From NCBI GenBank assembly GCA_003566335.1, contig PXDR01000241.1:1-7713 (forward strand): a stretch of 7,713 bases of DNA. The letters are read 5' to 3'. Made by a program: the position numbers and the translations under genes. How positions within the stretch are numbered: position 1 is the stretch's first letter; every line of letters begins with the position of its first letter. Below are positions 1 to 5,432 of this stretch, piece after piece. The stretch comes from Cyanobacteria bacterium T3Sed10_344R1 (GTDB taxonomy: Bacteria > Cyanobacteriota > Cyanobacteriia > Phormidesmidales > Phormidesmidaceae). Under the pieces are notes generated by a model. It saw only the letters and a program-made list of their open reading frames with translations. It was not told where the DNA came from and made no database searches.

Positions 1-17
1 AAAGCCCCGATCTGTAA

Positions 18-52
18 TCAGGTCTGTGTGGTCAGGTCAGTACGGTCAGGTC
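18..52. repeat. Three phased TCAGGTC repeats upstream of comB
   Basis: TCAGGTC occurs at 18-24, 32-38 and 46-52, an exact 14-bp period; the last two copies share the longer core GGTCAGGTCAG (30-40 and 44-54). A TATAAAAT box follows at 58-65, about 58 bases before the comB start. The arrangement resembles a repeated binding site next to a promoter, but no -35 hexamer at good spacing is seen and no regulator is known to me for this motif. The array may extend beyond the left edge of the window. Confidence 0.6.
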
Positions 53-57
53 AGCAC

Positions 58-65
58 TATAAAAT
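58..65 (+). promoter_or_regulatory. Possible -10 box for comB
   Basis: TATAAAAT at 58-65 is a good match to a -10 element and lies directly after the phased TCAGGTC repeats. No convincing -35 hexamer is found 16-18 bases upstream, so activator-dependent initiation or a chance match are both possible. Confidence 0.3.
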
Positions 66-122
66 AGTTGGGCTATTGTTCCGCTACGCTGTTGACGCTG
101 TCACTTAAAGAAGGGCTGGCCC

Positions 123-854
123 GTGAAGCTGTTTGTCTATCACACTCCAGAGGAAGTTCCGGCAGAAGGACTGCCAGACTGTGCGATCGCAATTGATGTA
201 TTGCGCGCGACCAGTACCGTTGCTGCGGCCTTCCATGCTGGAGCCGAGGCCATCCAGGTCTTTAGCAACATCGACGACCTGCTTCGCATCAGCCAAGACT
301 GGCCCGCCGAGAAACGGCTGCGGGCGGGTGAACGGGGCGGCGCAGCGGTTGAGGGCTGCGATCTGGGCAATTCACCCCTTGACCACAACCCCGAACGCAC
401 CGAGGGCCGACGGTTGTTCATGAGCACCACCAACGGCACCCGCTGTCTAGAACGAATTCAGCACGCCCCCACCGTCTTAACTGCCGCCCTGACCACCCGC
501 CAAGCCGTGGTCAGCTACTTGACTACCCACAACCCCGAGACTGTCTGGCTAGTGGGTTCCGGTTGGCAAGGCACCTATTCTTTAGAAGATACGGTTTGTG
601 CTGGTGCGATCGCCCACGGTCTGATCGCCGAACTAGGTCAAACCTTCAATGATCTGGCCGGTAATGATGCCGTGGTTGCCGCCGTCGCCCTGTACCTGAC
701 CTGGCAAGACCAACTGCTAGCCCTGATGCACCAAGCCAGCCACGGCCAACGCCTGTTGCGTCTCGACAACCACCGCGACCTAGAATACTGCGCCCAGCTT
801 GATGTGCTGGACATTGTACCGATCCAGAAAACCCCAGGGGTGTTGGTCTGCTAG
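123..854 (+). CDS. comB: ComB-family 2-phosphosulfolactate phosphatase
   Basis: The 243-aa protein belongs to the ComB family, whose archaeal founder removes phosphate from 2-phosphosulfolactate to give sulfolactate, a step of coenzyme M synthesis. It is expected to be a soluble, Mg-dependent cytoplasmic enzyme. Family motifs are visible in order: IDVLRATST (24-32), GERGG (69-73), LGNSP (81-85), TTNGT (102-106), GSGWQGTYSLEDTVCAG (145-161), GND (180-182) and SHGQRL (206-211). Length is normal and there is no signal peptide or membrane segment. The start is GTG, supported by the Shine-Dalgarno-like AAGAAGGG (108-115) seven bases upstream and by the motif-proximal N-terminus MKLFVYHTP. It stands alone, facing a convergent gene. 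Cyanobacteria are not known to make coenzyme M, so the family assignment is firm but the substrate here is inferred only. Confidence 0.92.
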   Translation: MKLFVYHTPEEVPAEGLPDCAIAIDVLRATSTVAAAFHAGAEAIQVFSNIDDLLRISQDWPAEKRLRAGERGGAAVEGCDLGNSPLDHNPERTEGRRLFMSTTNGTRCLERIQHAPTVLTAALTTRQAVVSYLTTHNPETVWLVGSGWQGTYSLEDTVCAGAIAHGLIAELGQTFNDLAGNDAVVAAVALYLTWQDQLLALMHQASHGQRLLRLDNHRDLEYCAQLDVLDIVPIQKTPGVLVC

Positions 855-879
855 CCAAACTTCAGATGCCATCCGCTAA

Positions 880-901
880 GGCTGGCCAGTTCTGGTCAGC
901 C
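880..901 (+). terminator. Hairpin downstream of comB, possible terminator
   Basis: GGCTGGCCAG (880-889) and CTGGTCAGCC (892-901) pair with a single G-U wobble, giving a strong stem with a very tight turn that starts 25 bases after the comB stop. There is no T-tract after it, so it is a stem-only candidate of the kind often seen in cyanobacteria rather than a classic intrinsic terminator. Confidence 0.45.
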
Positions 902-980
902 TGCTGAATGTGACCTGGAATGTCTCGCTCCCAGCGCTGCTGAATCGCCAAGTCGAAATTGAGGTAAAGCCAATCGTCAT

Positions 981-1080
981 TAGCCCTCACCCTAAATCCC
1001 TCTCCCAGGCAGGGAGAGGGACTTTGAATCTTGCTCCCCTTCTCCCAAGTTGGGAGAAGGGGTTGGGGGATGAGGGTCTA
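981..1080. repeat. Nested palindromic interspersed repeat, about 100 bp
   Basis: The ends are imperfect inverted repeats: TAGCCCTCACCC at the left, and TAGACCCTCATCCCCC when the right end is read on the other strand. Inside are two perfect stems: CCCTCTCCC (998-1006) with GGGAGAGGG (1012-1020) around AGGCA, and CCCCTTCTCCCAA (1036-1048) with TTGGGAGAAGGGG (1050-1062) around one base. I recognise this layout from repeats dispersed through many cyanobacterial genomes. It contains no protein gene, so it looks like a non-autonomous, MITE-like or REP-like element. It lies between the 3' ends of two convergent genes, and either strand would fold, so it could also terminate transcription from both sides. 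Confidence 0.8.
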
Positions 1081-1121
1081 TCAGTGGTGAGACTTATGCC
1101 GCAGAGTACTAGGACGAAGCC

Positions 1122-3440
1122 CTAGCGGCGGCGATGGAGGCGTTGCTCGGCCTGGACGATGGCGCGGTAGGTGGTTTCTAGGGCGCTCGGCTCAACAGAA
1201 ATGCCGCTGATGCCCCAATTCACTAGGGACTCCACCAGTTCGGGGTAGCGGGCGGGGGCTTGACCACACAGGGTGCAAGGGATGCCCGCAGCCTGGGAGA
1301 GCTGGATCAGTTGGGCGATCGCACGCTGTACCGCTGGATGGCGTTCGTCGTAGGTGGTGGCTAGGGTGGGCTGGTCGCGGTCTGCCCCCAGCAGCAGTTG
1401 GGAGAGGTCATTGGTGCCAATGGCCACCCCTTGGGCTCCGGCCTCAATGTAGTCCGGCAACAGAAACAGCATGGACGGCACTTCTGCCATAATCCACAGC
1501 TGAAACTGGGGAATCTTGAACAGTCCGGCGGCGGCAATTCGCTGGCGGCAAAAGCTGAACTCTTCCACCGAGCGGACAAACGGCAGGATGACCTGAAGAT
1601 TTTGGCCCCCGGCTTGCTGCACTTGGCGGATGGCTTCAATCTCTAAATCCAGCAGGCTGGGGTCGAGCTGATAGCTAAAGGTGCCCCGAATGCCCAGGCT
1701 AGGGTTGGTGGCGGTTGCTCCCACCGCCTGGGGATCGGTTGGCATCACGGGGGACTGACCATCCAGAATCCGGTAGCGCACGGGGCGCGGGGCAAAGGCG
1801 GTCGTGAACGCCCGCAGTCGGCTGACCGTGTCTCGCAGCAGCTCGGAGGCTGTGGTGGTGGGCTGCCAGTCTTCAGGGGCATTCAGGGGTTCCGCTAAAC
1901 ACAGCAGTTCCGATCGCACTAAGCCGACCCCGTCAATCGGCAGACGCTTCAGGCTAGGCAATAGCCGGGGCTGGCTGAGGTTGACCATCAGCTGGGTTGC
2001 GATCGCAGGCAGTTGCGCCACATCCGACGGGCCAAACCAAGCTCGCCCTGGCCCCGGTACTGAGGTTGGGCTGGGAGTGCGATCGCCACTATCCGCCGCC
2101 ACCCGCCGCACCTGCCCCAGACTGCCATCGACCTCAATCAAATCCCCCGAGCGAATTAGCTGGGTCGCCTGGTCTGCCCCCACCACCGCTGGAATCCCCA
2201 GTTCCCGAGCCAAAATCGCCCCGTGAGACGTGAGGCCACCCCCCTCAAGCACCACCCCAGCCGCTCGCTGTAGATAGGGCAGCCAATCAGGGGATACCGC
2301 TGTCGCCACAATAATTCGCCCTGGGGGCAGCCGATTTTGCAGCTGCTGTTGGGCTTCAATGACTAGCGCCGGAGCCACCCCCCGGCCCCCGGCTGCACCA
2401 ATGCCGCGCACCACAACCGCCAAGCTATCGTCTGATTCTGCTGGCTCTGAGGCCAGTGGCGCGGTCAGGGGTCGCCAGGGACTCACCTGGGTCAGCCATA
2501 GGGTGACCCCATCCAAATCCAGCAGCCATTCCACCTGCAAAAACCGGCCCAACTGATTCTGTAGCTGCAGCACCAGTTGATGGAGTTGGGTTAACTGCGC
2601 AGGCGACAGCGGTGGAGCCGACCCTTGGTCACCATAGGTTGCCGTGATTCCCGCCGCCGGATCTAGGGCATAGGTTACTAACTCTTGCCCTGGCTGATGA
2701 TGCAGGACAGTGCCTGTAGTCGCCGCCAGCACATAGCTATCCGCCACCGTTTCTCCCCGGCTGAGGGATAACCCCAAGCCATGCACCGCCTGGAGTTGCC
2801 AATTAGACGTGTCACACTGCACCGTCCCTGCGGCTCGGGCCGGTTGCAGCGGCTGAATCAGCACCGCTAGGTTCACCGCCTGGAGCTGAATGCCTGCCCG
2901 CTGCCAGTAGAGCAAACTCTTTGCCCGAAACAGCTCGGCCCACACCTGCTTAATGCCGCTCAAGATCGCCCCAGGGGTGGCCGGACAGATTTGGGCTGCT
3001 AACAGACCGTTAATTCGGGTACTGAGGGTGGGATCTACCCCTGTGCCCACCGTGATCGAAGGCCGCAACATCACGGCTGGACTCTCGAACTGAGCAGCCA
3101 CATCAACCAACTCTGGCAATAGGGCCGACAGCGAGGCGGTCAAGACCGATTGGCGAATCTTTTGGGCTACCTGCTGGAGCTGTTGAGGGCTAGCGCCACT
3201 GATGTAGAGGGCGGAATCAGGTAAGTCCGCAAATAGGGGTTCTAGCCAGTCAATGGTGGCTAAGAACTGGCGAAACTGAGCGACCGGCACCACAACGCCG
3301 GGCACCACGGCATAGCCCTGACGCAGTAGCAAACTCAGGTAGAGGGCTTTATCCCCGACTTGCCACCGATCTGCCGCCTGAATTTGCGAAAGCGCGAGAA
3401 GGTTACCCATTCCGATTCGACGTAAAGTCTGTCTTAGCAA
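1122..3440 (-). CDS. PEP synthase / pyruvate phosphate dikinase-like protein
   Basis: This 772-aa protein has the three-part layout of PEP-utilising dikinases. Residues 25-325 resemble the ATP-grasp domain: GDKALYLSLLL with Lys31 near the start, and VEWLLD...LWLTQ with Glu304 and Gln318 at its end. Residues 340-446 are the swivelling phosphohistidine domain with GGLTSHGAILARELGIP (401-417), His406 being the expected phosphocarrier. After a Pro/Ser/Gly linker (447-470), residues 480-765 form the PEP/pyruvate barrel with GVGLVRSE (Arg509), RYRILD (Arg557), AEVPS (Glu653), GTNDLSQ (Asn677, Asp678) and LCGQAP (catalytic Cys725). The stretch around R126 (VMLRPSITV) lacks the usual RSS..ED and FAGQ residues, so ATP use is uncertain. 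The family interconverts pyruvate and PEP. The start is TTG, with AGGA ten bases upstream; an in-frame ATG at 3410 (residue 11) has no clear ribosome site but begins closer to the conserved part. Confidence 0.85.
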   Translation of the reverse strand: MLRQTLRRIGMGNLLALSQIQAADRWQVGDKALYLSLLLRQGYAVVPGVVVPVAQFRQFLATIDWLEPLFADLPDSALYISGASPQQLQQVAQKIRQSVLTASLSALLPELVDVAAQFESPAVMLRPSITVGTGVDPTLSTRINGLLAAQICPATPGAILSGIKQVWAELFRAKSLLYWQRAGIQLQAVNLAVLIQPLQPARAAGTVQCDTSNWQLQAVHGLGLSLSRGETVADSYVLAATTGTVLHHQPGQELVTYALDPAAGITATYGDQGSAPPLSPAQLTQLHQLVLQLQNQLGRFLQVEWLLDLDGVTLWLTQVSPWRPLTAPLASEPAESDDSLAVVVRGIGAAGGRGVAPALVIEAQQQLQNRLPPGRIIVATAVSPDWLPYLQRAAGVVLEGGGLTSHGAILARELGIPAVVGADQATQLIRSGDLIEVDGSLGQVRRVAADSGDRTPSPTSVPGPGRAWFGPSDVAQLPAIATQLMVNLSQPRLLPSLKRLPIDGVGLVRSELLCLAEPLNAPEDWQPTTTASELLRDTVSRLRAFTTAFAPRPVRYRILDGQSPVMPTDPQAVGATATNPSLGIRGTFSYQLDPSLLDLEIEAIRQVQQAGGQNLQVILPFVRSVEEFSFCRQRIAAAGLFKIPQFQLWIMAEVPSMLFLLPDYIEAGAQGVAIGTNDLSQLLLGADRDQPTLATTYDERHPAVQRAIAQLIQLSQAAGIPCTLCGQAPARYPELVESLVNWGISGISVEPSALETTYRAIVQAEQRLHRRR

Positions 3441-3835
3441 TACGCAACATTCCTGCCCCCCTTCCCGCAGAAATACGCGAGGGACTATACGGAGAGGCGT
3501 GATCCGTCAAAACAGCTTGTCAAATCGAGATTAATTAGCCTTTTGGCTGCCCTTTAGGGCATTTCTTAGGGCTTTTAGGGAACTTGTATAAAGCAAAGGG
3601 CAGGGGTTCTGCCAGGAATCACAGGTCTAATTTATTTTTATCTGATCTAAAACCGACGCACTTCAGCCTTCTGTCCTTAGTTCTACGGAGTTCCTGGGCT
3701 GAAATCCCCTGAAATCACCTTAAAGCAAAGTTGGGGCTGTTGGCGAAGTTACTCATTCCTACGCTAAACATTGTCCACCAAAACCGAGATGATCGAAATG
3801 TGCAGTCTCCGCTGCTACCGTTTCAACCACTGTGG
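3441..3835. other. Divergent intergenic region with short direct repeats
   Basis: About 395 bases separate two divergent genes, if the small gene on the right starts at 3836. Besides the minus-strand promoter candidate it holds three TTAGGG repeats (3554-3559, 3566-3571, 3575-3580) just before a TATAAA box at 3587-3592, a small stem GGCAG/CTGCC (3599-3613), and CTGAAATC twice at a 10-bp period (3699-3706, 3709-3716). The TATAAA box could serve the rightward gene, but no matching -35 is seen. The stretch 3731-3835 is open in frame with the small gene from a TTG codon, which may or may not be translated. Confidence 0.5.
3484..3510 (-). promoter_or_regulatory. Promoter candidate for the PEP synthase-like gene
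   Basis: Read on the minus strand, TTGACG (plus 3505-3510) is followed after 15 bases by TATAGT (plus 3484-3489). Each hexamer matches the sigma-70-type consensus at five of six positions; the spacer is slightly short. The predicted transcript would start near 3477, leaving a leader of roughly 37 bases before the TTG start and 67 before the internal ATG. A second TTGACA lies just upstream (plus 3518-3523), so GTCAAA is repeated 13 bp apart and could also be a regulator site. Confidence 0.4.
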
Positions 3836-4006
3836 ATGACGACTACGATGAATGCTGTAACCGTTCCGTCTAACGCCTTAAACTCTAGTCCTGGCGAACT
3901 CCATCGGGCGGCAACCTCCGAGCTTGGAGAACAGGGCACGATTTGCTATGTATATCCAGATGGCCGGGTGGTGATCACTCACCGGAAGCACTCCCGCGCC
4001 CACTAG
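3836..4006 (+). CDS. Small hypothetical protein with a YPDGRVVITHRK tail
   Basis: The 56-aa product has a variable, Thr/Ser/Asn-rich N-terminus and then ELHRAATSELGEQGTICYVY followed by PDGRVVITHRK, which looks like two beta-strands joined by a PDG turn and ends in a basic tail. I do not recognise a named family. There is no signal peptide, membrane segment or cysteine pair. The reading frame is open back to a TTG at 3731, giving 91 aa, but that extension has no ribosome site and poor protein character; ATG codons at 3836 and 3848 are better starts, the second with GGATGA about ten bases upstream. It precedes comF by 71 bases on the same strand and could share its transcript. That it is a real gene rests on protein-like composition of the C-terminal half only. 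Confidence 0.5.
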   Translation: MTTTMNAVTVPSNALNSSPGELHRAATSELGEQGTICYVYPDGRVVITHRKHSRAH

Positions 4007-4060
4007 CTGCCCGTTGGCTGCCCATGTTGGCTGCCCATTTAGTTGCCCGTTAGTTGCTTA
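4006..4060. repeat. Imperfect tandem repeat between small gene and comF
   Basis: Units of 11-13 bp follow each other from the stop codon of the small gene: GCTGCCCGTTG (4006-4016), GCTGCCCATGTTG (4017-4029), GCTGCCCATTTA (4030-4041), GTTGCCCGTTA (4042-4052) and a degraded GTTGCTTA (4053-4060). They fill most of the gap before comF, so they lie in its leader or promoter region. No stable hairpin or -10 box is evident within them. Replication slippage is the simplest origin. Confidence 0.6.
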
Positions 4061-4077
4061 GCGAGTCGTTCTCTTGA

Positions 4078-4758
4078 ATGGCGTCTCTCGTTTCTAGCTT
4101 CTTAGCCAGTTTTTTGGCCTCAAGTTGCCCTCTCTGCGATCGCACAGGGCATCCCTTCTGTCCTGACTGCGAACGGCAGCTAAAGCGGTGCCAGCTCGCC
4201 CAACCCTTGGCCCACTGGCGCGGCCCCGTTCCCCAACTTAGCTGGGGCCGCTATCAGGGCCAGTTAAAGCAAGCCATTCGTCATTTGAAATATCACCATC
4301 AGCCTCAGGTTGCCCAACCCCTAGGGCATTGGCTGGGACAGGTCTGGCTCGGGCATCAGTCCCGACTCCGGCTAGGGCAGTCGCCTGTGGTGGTGCCAAT
4401 TCCCCTACATCCCGCTCGACAAGCCGAGCGGGGCTACAACCAGGCCCAGTTGTTGGCGGAAGCATTTTGCCGCACAACCCGGCTTCCCTTGGCCCCGGGT
4501 TTGCAGCGGGTAGAAAATACGGTGGCCCAGTACAGTTTGTCTGCGGCAGAGCGTCAGCAGAATTTGGCCTCGGCGTTTGCCCCTAATCCAGCTTGGACAA
4601 ACCGGCGATCGCAGACCGTGCTGCTGCTGGACGACATTTACACCACCGGGGCGACGGTTAACAGCGCTGCGATCGCACTTAACCGTCAAGGCATTCGCGT
4701 CGTGGGTGTACTCACCGTTGCCCGCGCCATTCAGCCCAAAGGCGGCGATACCGGCTGA
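4078..4758 (+). CDS. comF: ComF-family phosphoribosyltransferase-like protein
   Basis: The 226-aa protein has the standard ComF layout. An N-terminal four-cysteine zinc-finger-like module (C17-x2-C20, C28-x2-C31) is followed by a linker and a type I phosphoribosyltransferase domain with VVVPIPLHPARQAERGYNQA (104-123) and the PRPP-binding loop LLLDDIYTTGAT (182-193). ComF proteins are cytoplasmic and act in DNA uptake in naturally competent bacteria, where they are linked to handling of incoming single-stranded DNA; the chemical reaction, if any, is unsettled. Length is typical. The ATG lacks a clear ribosome site. No other competence gene is in the window. The last 28 bases overlap the end of a convergent gene. 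The family call is firm; a role in transformation in this organism is inferred from the family. Confidence 0.9.
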   Translation: MASLVSSFLASFLASSCPLCDRTGHPFCPDCERQLKRCQLAQPLAHWRGPVPQLSWGRYQGQLKQAIRHLKYHHQPQVAQPLGHWLGQVWLGHQSRLRLGQSPVVVPIPLHPARQAERGYNQAQLLAEAFCRTTRLPLAPGLQRVENTVAQYSLSAAERQQNLASAFAPNPAWTNRRSQTVLLLDDIYTTGATVNSAAIALNRQGIRVVGVLTVARAIQPKGGDTG

Positions 4759-5144
4759 GGCTGAGGCTGCCCCGTTCCGCCAAAAATCGGGCTCGGGTCA
4801 AGACCCGTAATCTGCTGAAACTGGTTGGGGGTAATCGCTGTGGTGATGGGGCCTTGCTGCCATTCTTGCAGTTGCTTATCCACGATGGCTAAGAAGGGCA
4901 CACCGCGCAGCATCGGCACTCGCAGCCAAGCTTGGGCTAAGGTCTGCACCAAAGCCAGTTCAACTAATGGACTGGGATATTTGCCCAGCAGTTGAGCCAG
5001 ATACGCCTTAAATTTTTCTAGCTCATCGGCTGCACTGGCCCGTTCGGCAGTGTCATTGTTGGCCTCGGCCAGGTGATAGCTGCTGACAATATGTTTGACC
5101 CGCTGCTGTCTAACCTGCTGTTCAATATCCTGCTCAATATCCAT
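4731..5144 (-). CDS. Conserved-looking hypothetical protein, 137 aa
   Basis: I do not recognise a named domain. Residues 1-60 are polar and charged, probably helical (MDIEQDIEQQVRQQRVKHIV, then DELEKFKAYLAQLLGKY). Residues 57-95 are more hydrophobic (PSPLVELALVQTLAQAWLRV, RGVPFLAIVDKQL), and residues 100-120 contain ITPNQFQQITGLDPSPIFG, which reads like a conserved C-terminal motif; a short Pro/Gln tail follows. There is no signal peptide or true membrane span. The protein pattern is convincing and I believe similar proteins occur across cyanobacteria, but this is from memory. The start codon is ATG at 5144, with AGG only a few bases upstream, so translation may be weak. The first eight codons hold a 12-bp tandem duplication encoding DIEQ twice. 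Its 3' end overlaps comF by 28 bases tail to tail. Confidence 0.75.
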   Translation of the reverse strand: MDIEQDIEQQVRQQRVKHIVSSYHLAEANNDTAERASAADELEKFKAYLAQLLGKYPSPLVELALVQTLAQAWLRVPMLRGVPFLAIVDKQLQEWQQGPITTAITPNQFQQITGLDPSPIFGGTGQPQPQPVSPPLG

Positions 5145-5307
5145 AAACCTAAGGACAGTGGGGGAAGCCGTTGAACTGACTAGAGCCAGGCATCACGGAT
5201 GAGCCAACAGCCATATTCAGGGCACTCTCTGGAGCAATCTTCGGGACAATCTGCTTCATTATCTTAAGTTGAAGAAAAATAGGCGAGGATATCAGCCTAA
5301 GTCCACA

Positions 5308-5355
5308 ATTCTCAATATTATCTTGTTCTATATTATTGCCTTGTTCTATATTGCC
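5308..5355. repeat. Tandem repeats of 15 and 18 bp in AT-rich intergenic DNA
   Basis: TTGTTCTATATTATTGCC (5323-5340) is followed directly by TTGTTCTATATTGCC (5341-5355), the second lacking one ATT triplet, and is preceded by the related TTCTCAATATTATC (5309-5322). On the minus strand these read as GNIEQ, GNNIEQ and DNIEN in an open frame. The region lies between the divergent hypothetical gene (-) and D-lactate dehydrogenase (+), so it may also be part of either promoter. It is AT-richer than the flanking genes. Confidence 0.6.
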
Positions 5356-5388
5356 TTGAACGACAGCCCCTTGAGTGGTTCTCCGGAT

Positions 5389-5417
5389 GTTGACTAGAAT
5401 CAACACGCCGACCTAAT
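5389..5417 (+). promoter_or_regulatory. Dyad and weak promoter upstream of D-lactate dehydrogenase
   Basis: GTTGA (5389-5393) and TCAAC (5400-5404) form an inverted repeat with a 6-base centre, typical in size for a dimeric repressor or activator site. It overlaps TTGACT (5390-5395), a good -35 match, which is followed after 16 bases by CCTAAT (5412-5417), a four-of-six -10. If used, the leader would be under ten bases, so an upstream promoter with the dyad as an operator is equally possible. No ribosome site is seen before the ATG at 5433. Confidence 0.3.
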
Positions 5418-5432
5418 TGGATTCCGCCCGGT

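Noticed and set aside
910..1125. Open frame of 71 codons (+) after comB
   Set aside because: Most of it is translation of the palindromic repeat (SPHPKSLSQAGRG.. and ..PSWEKGLGDEGL), a peptide pattern that such repeats produce wherever they occur; it lies in non-coding DNA with no ribosome site.
1804..2226. 140-codon open frame (+) inside the PEP-synthase-like gene
   Set aside because: It is antisense to conserved dikinase motifs, is Arg/Ser/Pro-rich as expected of a GC-rich shadow frame, and has no family features. Other overlapping frames at 140-439, 4238-4477 and 6673-6948 were discarded for the same reason.
3554..3580. Telomere-like TTAGGG repeats
   Set aside because: Only three copies with uneven spacing in a bacterial intergenic region; the resemblance to eukaryotic telomere repeats is coincidental.
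3731..3835. N-terminal extension of the small protein to a TTG start
   Set aside because: No Shine-Dalgarno sequence precedes the TTG and the extra 35 residues look unlike coding sequence; the ATG codons at 3836 or 3848 are preferred.
4006..4060. CRISPR-like array
   Set aside because: Units are 11-13 bp, adjacent, and without unique spacers, so this is a simple imperfect tandem repeat.
5149..5406. Open frame of 85 codons (-) upstream of the hypothetical gene
   Set aside because: It starts with GTG, spans the promoter region of D-lactate dehydrogenase, is AT-rich and repeat-containing, and shows no recognisable fold. The frame-preserving (N)IEQ repeats keep it from being dismissed entirely, so it is raised as a finding instead.
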